Positions 23,787 to 31,461 of a stretch of DNA of 31,461 nt are shown here, in pieces. The stretch lies in assembly GCA_046594885.1 (NCBI GenBank), contig JBKJRD010000033.1:1-31461 (forward strand), given 5' to 3'. The translations under genes and the position numbers were made by a program. Positions within the stretch are counted from its first letter, which is position 1. Each line of letters starts with the position of its first letter. This DNA is from Methylotenera_A sp046594885 (lineage in GTDB: Bacteria > Pseudomonadota > Gammaproteobacteria > Burkholderiales > Methylophilaceae). The notes beneath the pieces were generated by a model. The model made no database searches. It was not told the origin of the DNA and saw only the letters and a list, made by a program, of their open reading frames with translations.

Positions 23787-24002
23787 TCAGCGATATTTCG
23801 CAAGCACCTGATTTAAGTCTAGAACATTAATTTTGCCAGCACTATAAGCTGCTAGCCTATCTTCCACTTCTTTTGTCCAGAGCGCATCAATTTCAGCATC
23901 AGGCTTATCAACAGAAGCTAGCAAGGCATCTATTAGCTCAATTTTTTCGTTCGCCGACAAGTGGTTTGTTTGTTCAATTATAGCTTGGGTAGTCACACTC
24001 AT
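23787..24002 (-). CDS. Addiction-module antitoxin (putative addiction module component type)
   Basis: The 71-residue protein has the family pattern HLSANEKIELIDALLASVD followed by IDALWTKEVEDRLAAYSAGK and a C-terminal tail ending LAKYR. This matches the small antitoxin family known as addiction module component, usually found directly before ParE-type toxins. No DNA-binding motif is obvious, so self-regulation is uncertain. It lies between aspS and the toxin, 47 bases past the aspS stop codon. Confidence 0.88.
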   Translation of the reverse strand: MSVTTQAIIEQTNHLSANEKIELIDALLASVDKPDAEIDALWTKEVEDRLAAYSAGKINVLDLNQVLAKYR

Positions 24003-24049
24003 TTCATCAATCCTTTGCTCTACAGTGTAAAGTTGTTATTAATAGCATT

Positions 24050-25840
24050 TTACGCCGCTGGGTTTTGTGAACGCACACGTATATGCAACTCTCTCAACTG
24101 CTTCTCATCCACCTCATTTGGCGCATTGGTCATTAAACATTGCGCACGCTGGGTTTTTGGGAAGGCAATCACATCGCGGATTGATTCTGCGCCCGCCATT
24201 AATGTGACCAAACGGTCTAAGCCAAACGCTAAACCACCATGCGGTGGTGCGCCGTATTGTAAGGCATCAAGTAAGAAGCCGAATTTTTCTTGCGCTTCTT
24301 CTTTGCTGATCTTAAGCGCGTTAAACACTTTGGATTGCACTTCTTGCTTATGGATACGCACGGAACCACCGCCCACTTCCCAGCCGTTTAGCACCATATC
24401 GTATGCTTTTGATAAACATGCACCTGGGTTAGAAGTTAACAAATCTTCGTGACCATCTTTTGGCGCGGTGAACGGATGATGTAAGGCGGTCCAGCGGTCG
24501 TTTTCTTCGTCGTGTTCAAACATGGGGAAATCGACCACCCACAAAGGCGCCCAAGCACGGCCATCGACATTACCTTTATCGTGACCGACTTTTAAGCGTA
24601 ACGCGCCTAATGCTTCGTTTACTACTTTGGTTTTATCTGCACCAAAGAATACGATATCGCCATTTTGCGCGCCGGTGCGGTCAATAATCGCTTGTAATGC
24701 AGTGGCGTGAATATTTTTAACGATGGGGCTTTGCAAGCCTTCTTCATTCAACTTTGTCACATCGTTAATTTTGATATACGCCAGCCCTTTTGCGCCGTAG
24801 ATTTTGACGAATTCGGTGTATGCATCAATCTCGCTACGGGCAATCGCCGCGCCGTTTGGCACGCGCAAAGCAGCCACACGGCCGCCAGCCATATTGGCAG
24901 CGCCTGCGAATACTTTAAAATCCACATCTTTCATAACATCTGAAAGTTCGGTGATTTCTAAAGTCACGCGCATATCAGGTTTGTCTGAGCCGTAACGGTT
25001 CATCGCCTCAGAAAAACTCATGCGCGGAAAAGCAGCGGGTAAATCTACGTTTTGCACTGACTTAAGCATTTGTCGAATCATTTCTTCGACAATATCCATA
25101 ATCTCGTTTTCACTCAAGAATGACGTTTCAATATCCACCTGCGTAAATTCTGGCTGACGGTCTGCGCGTAAATCTTCATCGCGGAAGCATTTGGTGATTT
25201 GGAAATAACGGTCAAAACCTGACACCATTAATAATTGTTTGAACAATTGCGGTGATTGCGGCAATGCAAAAAACTGACCTGCATGCACACGGCTTGGCAC
25301 TAAATAATCGCGCGCGCCTTCTGGCGTGCTGCGCGTTAACATCGGCGTTTCTATTTCAATAAAACCGTTGTCATCTAAATAATCGCGCAAAGTTTTAGCG
25401 ACGCGATAACGCAACATCATGTTTTTTTGCATCGCTGGGCGACGCAAATCGATATAGCGATGCTCCAAGCGAACGGTTTCCGTTAAGTTTTCGTCATCCA
25501 GCATAAACGGCGGCGTAAGCGAGGCGTTTAAAATCTCGATTTCAGTCGCAATCATTTCAACTTCGCCAGTCGATAAGTTAGCGTTTACTGCGCCTTCGGG
25601 GCGAGCGCGTACCACGCAGGTAATTTTTAGCACATATTCACTGCGTACCGATTCGGCGATTTTAAATGCAGCAGCCGTATCAGGATTCACCACAATCTGC
25701 GCCATACCTTCACGGTCGCGCAAATCAATGAAAATTACGCCGCCATGATCGCGTCGGCGATGCGCCCAGCCGCATAAGCTAACAGTTTGGCCAATGTGGC
25801 TGCGGTTTAAATGGCCGCAATAATGTGTACGCATAGTCAT
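24050..25840 (-). CDS. aspS: Aspartyl-tRNA synthetase, probably non-discriminating (Asp/Asn)
   Basis: The 596-residue class II synthetase has an N-terminal anticodon-binding OB fold (about 1-110). Motif 2 is visible as FRDEDLRADRQPEFTQVDIE, a GAD insertion domain lies at about 290-420, and motif 3 is GLDRLVTLMAGAESIRDVIAF. Two residues resemble the non-discriminating Pseudomonas-type enzyme rather than E. coli AspRS: H32 in RRRDHGGVIF (Leu in E. coli) and G83 in RARPEG (Lys in E. coli). Such enzymes also charge tRNA-Asn with aspartate for repair by GatCAB. The gene begins with ATG at 25840, with a second ATG two codons in. FmdB and DUF502 genes precede it. Confidence 0.96.
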   Translation of the reverse strand: MTMRTHYCGHLNRSHIGQTVSLCGWAHRRRDHGGVIFIDLRDREGMAQIVVNPDTAAAFKIAESVRSEYVLKITCVVRARPEGAVNANLSTGEVEMIATEIEILNASLTPPFMLDDENLTETVRLEHRYIDLRRPAMQKNMMLRYRVAKTLRDYLDDNGFIEIETPMLTRSTPEGARDYLVPSRVHAGQFFALPQSPQLFKQLLMVSGFDRYFQITKCFRDEDLRADRQPEFTQVDIETSFLSENEIMDIVEEMIRQMLKSVQNVDLPAAFPRMSFSEAMNRYGSDKPDMRVTLEITELSDVMKDVDFKVFAGAANMAGGRVAALRVPNGAAIARSEIDAYTEFVKIYGAKGLAYIKINDVTKLNEEGLQSPIVKNIHATALQAIIDRTGAQNGDIVFFGADKTKVVNEALGALRLKVGHDKGNVDGRAWAPLWVVDFPMFEHDEENDRWTALHHPFTAPKDGHEDLLTSNPGACLSKAYDMVLNGWEVGGGSVRIHKQEVQSKVFNALKISKEEAQEKFGFLLDALQYGAPPHGGLAFGLDRLVTLMAGAESIRDVIAFPKTQRAQCLMTNAPNEVDEKQLRELHIRVRSQNPAA

Positions 25841-25883
25841 AAAAATAAATTTCGTTAAAAAATAGTGTTAAGTCAGTTAATGA

Positions 25884-26498
25884 TTAAAGAGGTAATTCGC
25901 GTGTTTTGCGGTCTTTTGGCGTTAATGTGCCCATGCTAATAATATATTTTAATGCTTCGTCAACGCTCATATCCAGCTCAATCACATCGGCTCTTGGTAA
26001 CATCAGAAAAAAACCAGAAGTCGGGTTTGGCGTGGTTGGCACATAGACGCTGACATAATCGCCGACCAAGTGATTACTCACATCGCCGCTAGGAATTCCT
26101 GTTAAAAATGCAATCGTCCAACTACCTTCGCGTGGATATTGTATCAATAACGCTTTGCGAAATGCATGACCAGACCCTGAAAAAAGCGTATCTGAAACTT
26201 GTTTAACGCTAGAATAAATACTTTTGACAAATGGCACGCGCGACAGCAAATTTTCCCATACCGCAATCACTTGCTGGCCAAAAATATTGGTTGCAATCAA
26301 GCCTGTGACAAAAATAATCAACAAAGTGAGTATTGCACCCAAGCCTGGCACATTAAAGCCAAATACATTTTTTGGCTGCCAAACGGCTGGCAACAATTGC
26401 AGGCTTTGATCCATGGTTTGAATCAGCGTGCTCACCACCCAAAGGGTAATAAACAATGGCACCAATACCAGCAAACCAGTAATAAAATATTTTTTCAT
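25884..26498 (-). CDS. DUF502-family membrane protein
   Basis: The 204-residue protein has two membrane spans at about residues 5-27 and 52-76. The family-typical phrases are YFITGLLVLVPLFITLWV, NVPGLGAILTLLIIFVTGL and RVPFVKSIYSSVKQVSDT. A soluble part with PTTPNPTSGFFLMLPRADV follows. DUF502 proteins are widespread and have no assigned function in proteobacteria. It lies 16 bases after the FmdB gene and 43 bases before aspS, an order repeated in many betaproteobacteria. Confidence 0.9.
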   Translation of the reverse strand: MKKYFITGLLVLVPLFITLWVVSTLIQTMDQSLQLLPAVWQPKNVFGFNVPGLGAILTLLIIFVTGLIATNIFGQQVIAVWENLLSRVPFVKSIYSSVKQVSDTLFSGSGHAFRKALLIQYPREGSWTIAFLTGIPSGDVSNHLVGDYVSVYVPTTPNPTSGFFLMLPRADVIELDMSVDEALKYIISMGTLTPKDRKTRELPL

Positions 26499-26514
26499 CG
26501 AATTTAATGGTTAA

Positions 26515-26823
26515 CTAATGGCAAGCGCAGCCGGTTTTGCAGGCTGCAGGTGCATCTGCTTTGGCTGTTTCACTTTTGGTTTCGCTCTTGCTTTCACTTG
26601 AAGTTTCGTTTGCAGATTCTCTCAAAGGTTTCTTGGCGGGTTTATCTTTAAAATCGCTTGCATACCAGCCGCTACCGCTTAATTGAAAACTAGGCGCCGA
26701 GAGCATTTTATTGAACGTTTCTTGATGGCAATTTGGGCATGTGGTGGTGCTTGCATCGCTAATTTTGCGCAGCAACTCTAGCTTGTGGCCGCAACTTGAA
26801 CATTGGAAATCATAGATTGGCAT
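26515..26823 (-). CDS. FmdB-family zinc ribbon protein
   Basis: The 102-residue protein begins MPIYDFQCSSCGHKLELLRK. A second CxxC pair (TTCPNC) completes a zinc ribbon at about residues 8-37. The tail is rich in Lys, Ser and Glu and ends in a cysteine/histidine cluster (CKTGCACH) that may bind another metal. The family is described as a putative regulator, from a gene near formamidase/amidase operons, but its role is not established. TATAAT with surrounding AT-rich sequence lies about 35-40 bases upstream, but no good -35 box was seen. Confidence 0.88.
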   Translation of the reverse strand: MPIYDFQCSSCGHKLELLRKISDASTTTCPNCHQETFNKMLSAPSFQLSGSGWYASDFKDKPAKKPLRESANETSSESKSETKSETAKADAPAACKTGCACH

Positions 26824-26992
26824 GATTTTTACTTAATAAATGAATATAATTTTTGAAGACAAAATTATAACTGAAACAAGCGAATTACTTAATTATAATT
26901 TTTAATAAACAATGACTTAGTTAAAACTAAACACTTTAAATTGCTCAGCTTTAACTTAACCAATTAACTTCGCCTATTGTGCTATGCAAGAT
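26824..26992. other. AT-rich gap between ssb and the FmdB gene
   Basis: This 169-base gap holds a probable -10 TATAAT for the FmdB gene. It also has one GTTAAGT motif copy (26954-26960) located 33 bases past the ssb stop, and a short inverted repeat TTAGTT/AACTAA. No terminator with a T run was found. Confidence 0.35.
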
Positions 26993-27496
26993 TTAAAACG
27001 GTATGTCATCTTCAAAATCATCAAAATTACCCGCTGGTTTAGCTGGCGCTTGCTGATTTGATGGTTTTTGCGATGCGCTTTGCTGTCTTGGTTGTGATTG
27101 ATTAAAATCATCTGCTGGCTGGCCTTGATCCATGCCGCCATCATAGCTGGCGTTTGAACTACCGCCATCTTTACCGCCTAGCATTTGCATACTATCTGCA
27201 ATAATTTCGGTGCTATAACGTGTTACGCCATCTTTTTCCCATTTGCGGGTTTGCAAGCGGCCTTCCACATACACAGGACGGCCTTTTTTAAGATATTCGC
27301 CTGCAATTTCGGCTAATTTGCGATACATCACAATATTATGCCATTCGGTTTTTTCTTGCTTAACGCCAGACTTATCTTTCCAGTTTTCAGTCGTGGCGAT
27401 ACTAAAATTCGCCACTGCTTCGCCGTTGGGCATGTAACGCACTTCTGGGTCGCGGCCTAAATTTCCGACTAAAATCACTTTGTTGACTGATGCCAT
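26993..27496 (-). CDS. ssb: Single-stranded DNA-binding protein
   Basis: The 167-residue protein begins MASVNKVILVGNLGRDPEVR and has the OB-fold phrases EKTEWHNIVMYRKLAEIAGE and YVEGRLQTRKWEKDGVTRYS. A Gln/Ser/Pro/Gly-rich linker follows from about residue 110. The acidic tail DDFEDDIPF is the docking tip for replication and repair partners. The ATG at 27496 is chosen because it matches the family start, overlaps the transporter TAA (TAATG) and has GGGAGAG before it. An ATG six codons upstream is inside the transporter gene. Translational coupling to the upstream transporter gene is likely. Confidence 0.96.
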   Translation of the reverse strand: MASVNKVILVGNLGRDPEVRYMPNGEAVANFSIATTENWKDKSGVKQEKTEWHNIVMYRKLAEIAGEYLKKGRPVYVEGRLQTRKWEKDGVTRYSTEIIADSMQMLGGKDGGSSNASYDGGMDQGQPADDFNQSQPRQQSASQKPSNQQAPAKPAGNFDDFEDDIPF

Positions 27497-28890
27497 TAGT
27501 CTCTCCCTATCCATTTTAAAATATTCTGCTCTATTAACGTTTGGCGCTCAACGCTTTGCTGATTATTGACCTTCACAATCAACAGTTTTTCTTGGGCGAT
27601 TGCAGCCGCTTCGTACACACCATCCATTTGCGCGACTTTGTTGGCCAAAGCCAGTGCTTGCAGCTCATCAAATGCCTCTAAATGATACATTTTTGTGCGT
27701 ACAGCAGGTGGCGTTATCATACCAAAACTTAACACTAACCAAATGCCAATTAATATGGCGCAAAAAATAAATACCGCAGCATAACTAAAGCGATGCGATA
27801 AATAACCGCCCACCACTGCACCCAAGAATACACCAAACGATTGCGCGGTGCTGTGAATGCCCATCGCTGTGCCTTTGGATGCAGCAGGTGCCATTTTTGA
27901 GATGAGTGAAGGCAATGACGCTTCTAGTATATTAAAAGCAGTAAAGTAAATCAGCAAAGAAGCCACAACGCCCCAAAAATGATGAATAGTATTGGCAAAC
28001 ATTAATTGCGCCACCAACATCAAAAACACGGCGCCAATAAAAACTAATTTCAACTTGGCGCGCTTTTCGCCAATAATAATGACGGGCAACATTAAAATAA
28101 ACGAAGCGATTAATACAGGCAGATAGATTTGCCAATGGGCGTTCACATGCATGCCGCTGGTTTCGGTTAAGGCAAATGGCACCACAATAAACATGGCCAT
28201 TTGCGCGGCATGCAATGAAAAAGTACCAAAATTTAAACGCAATAATTGCTTATCTTTAAGCACTGCTTTTATTTTGCCGGGTGCGGTTTGCGCGTCGGAA
28301 TGAAAACGGCTAGCAACAGGGTCTGGCACATAATACTTAACCACTAAAATAGCCGCAAAAGATAAAATGGCCGTCATCCAGAAAATGCCTGATACGCCAA
28401 TCCACTGGTTGAGTAGCGGCCCAGCCACCAGTGATAAAGCGAATGTAATACCAATCGTGCCGCCAATCATCGCCATGGCTTTGGTACGATGCTCTTCACG
28501 CGTTAAGTCAGCAACCAACGCAGTCACCACCGCAGAAACTGCGCCTGCGCCTTGAATGGCACGGCCTACAATCACCATATAAATATCGGTTGCCAATGCT
28601 GCCACCACACTACCAATCACAAACAAAATCAAGCCGATATAAATGAGTTTTTTACGACCGAATTTATCGGATGCGATACCAAAAGGCAATTGCAGCAAAA
28701 CCTGTGTTAAGCCGTAAGCACCAAGCGCCAAGCCAATTAATGTGTGATTACTGCCGCCTTCTAATGTTTCCGCATACACCGAGAAAATAGGCAATATTAA
28801 AAATAGCCCTAACATACGCAAGCCATAAATTGAAGCCAAGCTGATGGTAGAGCGCAGCTCGGACGGCGACATTTTTTCGGAAATTTGCAT
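27496..28890 (-). CDS. MFS transporter with C-terminal ferredoxin-like domain (YajR-like)
   Basis: The 464-residue protein has twelve membrane spans and MFS motif A as SDKFGRKKLI. Its sequence runs parallel to E. coli YajR: SLRMLGLFLILPIF-like opening, LADLTREEHRTKAMAMIGG, LKLNFGT-like LRLNFGTFSLH, and SLISKMAPAASKGTAMGI. After about residue 395 a soluble tail of about 65 residues (DGVYEAAAIAQEKLLIVKV) matches the small cytosolic YAM domain of YajR. The substrate is unknown; proton-driven efflux is the family expectation. Its stop codon overlaps the ssb start, and uvrA lies divergently 108 bases away. Confidence 0.9.
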   Translation of the reverse strand: MQISEKMSPSELRSTISLASIYGLRMLGLFLILPIFSVYAETLEGGSNHTLIGLALGAYGLTQVLLQLPFGIASDKFGRKKLIYIGLILFVIGSVVAALATDIYMVIVGRAIQGAGAVSAVVTALVADLTREEHRTKAMAMIGGTIGITFALSLVAGPLLNQWIGVSGIFWMTAILSFAAILVVKYYVPDPVASRFHSDAQTAPGKIKAVLKDKQLLRLNFGTFSLHAAQMAMFIVVPFALTETSGMHVNAHWQIYLPVLIASFILMLPVIIIGEKRAKLKLVFIGAVFLMLVAQLMFANTIHHFWGVVASLLIYFTAFNILEASLPSLISKMAPAASKGTAMGIHSTAQSFGVFLGAVVGGYLSHRFSYAAVFIFCAILIGIWLVLSFGMITPPAVRTKMYHLEAFDELQALALANKVAQMDGVYEAAAIAQEKLLIVKVNNQQSVERQTLIEQNILKWIGRD

Positions 28891-28998
28891 GGGACCTATT
28901 TTAATTACAGAATTTTATATTGTTGAAGCAGAATAATTTAGCTGAAAACACAATAATTGCGTATATTAACAGGTTGCCTTAATTTTCGATAAAGCTAG
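28891..28998. promoter_or_regulatory. Divergent intergenic region between the YajR-like gene and uvrA
   Basis: These 108 bases must hold the promoters for uvrA (plus) and the transporter-ssb unit (minus). TATATT (plus) and TATAAA (minus) are possible -10 boxes, but the matching -35 boxes are weak. No LexA site of the CTGT-N8-ACAG type was found. Confidence 0.4.
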
Positions 28999-31461
28999 AT
29001 GGAATATATCAAAATACGTGGTGCGCGCACGCACAATCTCAAAAACATTTCGCTGGATATTCCCCGCAATAAGTTGGTCGTCATTACTGGCCTTTCTGGT
29101 TCTGGCAAATCTAGCCTTGCTTTCGATACCTTATACGCAGAAGGCCAGCGGCGTTATGTAGAAAGCCTTTCCGCATATGCGCGGCAGTTTTTGGCGCGTA
29201 TGGATAAACCCGATGTCGATTTGATTGAAGGTTTATCGCCTGCTATTTCGATTGAGCAAAAATCCACTTCGCATAACCCGCGCTCAACGGTTGGCACAGT
29301 CACCGAAATTCACGATTATCTGCGCCTTTTGTATGCGCGTGCAGGTGACCCAGAATGCCCTGAACACAACATTAAGTTAGAAGCGCAAACCGTTAGCCAA
29401 ATGGTAGACAGCGTTTTAAATCTGCCAGAAGACACCAAGTTGATGATATTGGCGCCAGTAGTTGCGAATCGTAAAGGCGAGCAACTGGATTTATTTGAGC
29501 AGCTAAAAGCGCAAGGTTTTGTGCGCGTGCGTGTGGATGGCAAAATTTATGAAATGGATGATTTACCAAAGTTAACTAAAACGGTAAAGCACTCTGTAGA
29601 TGTGGTGATTGACCGTATTAAAGTTAAAACCGATTTAAAACAGCGACTCGCTGAATCATTTGAAACCGCTTTGCGCTTGGCGGATGGCAAAGCAATCGCA
29701 GTTGAAATGGAGTCCGATAAGGAGCATTTATTTTCAGCCAAATTTTCTTGCCCCTTATGTGACTACTCACTTGCAGAATTAGAGCCGCGTTTATTTAGTT
29801 TTAATAACCCAATGGGCGCCTGCCCAAAGTGCGACGGCTTGGGCAATATCAGCTTTTTTGACCCAAAACGCGTGGTAGCATTTCCTACTTTATCGTTAGC
29901 CAGCGGCGCCATTAAAGGTTGGGATAAACGTAATCAGTTTTACTTTCAAATGCTGCAAAGTTTGGCAGCGCATTACCATTTTGACTTGGAAATGGCATTT
30001 GAAGAATTGCCGATTCCGATTCAAGATGTCTTATTAAATGGTAGCGGACGCGAGGTGATTGCGTTTAAATATTTGAATGAACGCGGTACATTTTTTGGCA
30101 AAACCCACACTTTTGAAGGCATTTTAAATAACCTGCAACGCCGCTACCGCGAAAGTGATTCAACCGCCGTGCGTGAAGAGCTGTCTAAATATTTAAACAA
30201 CCAAGCTTGCCCAGAATGTAGCGGTACGCGTTTACGACGCGAAGCGCGCCACGTTAAAGTCGGCGGTCAAAATATTCATCAGGTGTGCGAAGTGCCGCTT
30301 AAAGTTGCGCTTAATTTTTTTGAATCATTACAATTGCAAGGTGCGAAACTGGCAATTGCAGACAAAATCGTCAAAGAAATTGAAAATCGTCTTAAATTTT
30401 TAACCAATGTGGGGCTGGAATATTTATCGCTTTCACGCTCTGCTGAAACATTATCGGGCGGTGAAGCACAGCGCATTCGATTAGCAAGCCAGATCGGCAG
30501 CGGCTTAACTGGCGTGATGTATGTATTAGATGAGCCGAGTATCGGTTTGCATCAGCGCGATAATGATAGGCTACTGGAAACCTTAAAACGTCTGCGTGAT
30601 ATCGGTAATAGCGTGATTGTGGTGGAGCACGATCATGATGCGATTTTAGCGGCTGACTATGTGATTGATATTGGCCCAGGTGCTGGCGAACATGGTGGCC
30701 AAATTGTGGCAGAAGGCACGCCTGCCGAAATTTTGGCTAACCCAAAGTCGTTAACCGGCCAGTATTTAAGTGGCAAAAAACAGATTGAATATAAAAAAAT
30801 CCGCACAAAACCAGATCCAGCGCGCTGGTTAAAACTATCCAACGCCACAGGCAATAATTTGCGCGATGTATCGGTTGAAATCCCTGTTGGCTTGCTTACT
30901 TGTGTGACTGGCGTATCTGGCTCAGGCAAATCTACCTTAATCAACGATACTTTGTATCGCGTGGTTGCGCAGCATTTATATGGCAGCAACACAGAACCGG
31001 CAGCATTTGGCGAAATTGACGGCTTGGCATTTTTTGACAAAGTGGTCGATGTAGACCAAAGCCCGATTGGGCGTACGCCGCGCTCAAACCCTGCCACTTA
31101 CACGGGATTATTTACGCCGATTCGCGATTTATTTGCAGGCGTGCCAGAAAGCCGAGCGCGCGGTTATGGGCCAGGCAGATATTCGTTTAATGTTAAAGGT
31201 GGCCGTTGCGAAGCTTGTCAAGGCGATGGCGTCATTCGTGTCGAGATGCACTTTTTGCCCGACGTATATGTGCCATGCGATGTGTGCAAAGGCCAGCGCT
31301 ATAACCGTGAAACGCTGGAAATTAATTTTAAAGGCAAAAATATACGCGAAGTGCTAGAGATGACAGTTGAACAAGCGCATGGCTTTTTCAACGCACAACC
31401 CGTGATTTCACGCAAACTTAAAACTTTGCTGGATGTTGGGTTGGGCTATATTACACTCGGT
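28999..31461 (+). CDS. uvrA: Excinuclease ABC subunit A, C-terminus beyond window
   Basis: UvrA is the damage-recognition ATPase of nucleotide excision repair. The reading frame is open from the ATG at 28999 to the window end, 821 codons of an expected 940 or so. The first Walker A is GLSGSGKSS at residues 31-39, with the ARQFLARMDKPDVD insertion after it. A zinc site with two CxxC pairs covers about 252-283. The first signature ETLSGGEAQRIRLASQIG and Walker B VMYVLDEPSIGLHQ lie near 482-520, and the second Walker A TGVSGSGKST near 636. A second zinc module, GRCEACQGDGV...CDVCKG, lies at about 735-763. The last residues, GLGYITLG, lie just before the second ABC signature. No frameshift is seen. 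Confidence 0.97.
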   Translation, partial: MEYIKIRGARTHNLKNISLDIPRNKLVVITGLSGSGKSSLAFDTLYAEGQRRYVESLSAYARQFLARMDKPDVDLIEGLSPAISIEQKSTSHNPRSTVGTVTEIHDYLRLLYARAGDPECPEHNIKLEAQTVSQMVDSVLNLPEDTKLMILAPVVANRKGEQLDLFEQLKAQGFVRVRVDGKIYEMDDLPKLTKTVKHSVDVVIDRIKVKTDLKQRLAESFETALRLADGKAIAVEMESDKEHLFSAKFSCPLCDYSLAELEPRLFSFNNPMGACPKCDGLGNISFFDPKRVVAFPTLSLASGAIKGWDKRNQFYFQMLQSLAAHYHFDLEMAFEELPIPIQDVLLNGSGREVIAFKYLNERGTFFGKTHTFEGILNNLQRRYRESDSTAVREELSKYLNNQACPECSGTRLRREARHVKVGGQNIHQVCEVPLKVALNFFESLQLQGAKLAIADKIVKEIENRLKFLTNVGLEYLSLSRSAETLSGGEAQRIRLASQIGSGLTGVMYVLDEPSIGLHQRDNDRLLETLKRLRDIGNSVIVVEHDHDAILAADYVIDIGPGAGEHGGQIVAEGTPAEILANPKSLTGQYLSGKKQIEYKKIRTKPDPARWLKLSNATGNNLRDVSVEIPVGLLTCVTGVSGSGKSTLINDTLYRVVAQHLYGSNTEPAAFGEIDGLAFFDKVVDVDQSPIGRTPRSNPATYTGLFTPIRDLFAGVPESRARGYGPGRYSFNVKGGRCEACQGDGVIRVEMHFLPDVYVPCDVCKGQRYNRETLEINFKGKNIREVLEMTVEQAHGFFNAQPVISRKLKTLLDVGLGYITLG

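Noticed and set aside
23477..24002. Toxin-antitoxin pair as the edge of a mobile island
   Set aside because: No integrase, attachment repeat, tRNA or transposase is present nearby, and the pair is too common to be taken as evidence of an island by itself.
30657..31097. 146-codon open frame on the minus strand inside uvrA
   Set aside because: The plus strand reads clear UvrA motifs through the same bases; the antisense frame has no family features.

Overview
The window looks like chromosomal DNA from a betaproteobacterial methylotroph, most likely of the Methylophilaceae (Methylotenera-like). The sequence is AT-rich. It carries a 23-codon PQQ precursor peptide gene (pqqA) next to a SoxYZ-like carrier of the kind associated with quinoprotein dehydrogenases. 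It also has the FmdB / DUF502 / aspS gene order common in betaproteobacteria. The assignment is inference from gene content, not from a marker-gene comparison. Nearly every gene is on the minus strand; only a CBS-domain gene, pqqA and uvrA are on the plus strand.

Layout from low to high coordinate: the first ten codons of rpsP with its promoter (1-105); a LuxR-type regulator; queC, an unnamed four-repeat membrane protein and queE (7-deazaguanine synthesis); the tol-pal operon read as ybgC-tolQ-tolR-tolA-tolB-pal-cpoB (3109-8346), closed by a clear terminator; ruvB; a three-gene block of TonB-dependent receptor, periplasmic binding protein and HAMP-GGDEF-EAL enzyme (9417-14673); ruvA, ruvC and yebC; a CNNM/CorC-type membrane protein; a MarR / NTF2-like / EamA exporter set (18678-20608); a divergent CBS-domain protein; pqqA; yjbQ; the SoxYZ-like carrier; a glyoxalase-fold protein downstream of a ParE-type toxin-antitoxin pair; aspS, a DUF502 protein and an FmdB-type zinc ribbon; ssb and a YajR-like MFS transporter; and finally uvrA on the plus strand, cut by the window end after 821 codons.

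The backbone aspS-yebC-ruvC-ruvA-ruvB-ybgC-tolQRAB-pal-cpoB-queE-queC is a gene order I know from Pseudomonas-type proteobacteria. Here it is opened at three places: about 7 kb between aspS and yebC, the TonB/c-di-GMP block between ruvA and ruvB, and the membrane protein between queE and queC. The lineage-specific content sits in these openings.

No rRNA, tRNA, CRISPR array or insertion sequence was seen. No gene-free stretch exceeds 300 bases; the longest is 274 bases (14674-14947). The most unusual non-coding signal is a short motif, GTTAAGT (often GGTTAAGT), found at least 14 times in roughly 2.7 kb of intergenic DNA, usually just past a stop codon. Other notable sites are a perfect CRP-type palindrome before the SoxYZ-like gene, an operator-like palindrome on the MarR ribosome binding site, and a near-identical 20-base direct repeat flanking yjbQ.
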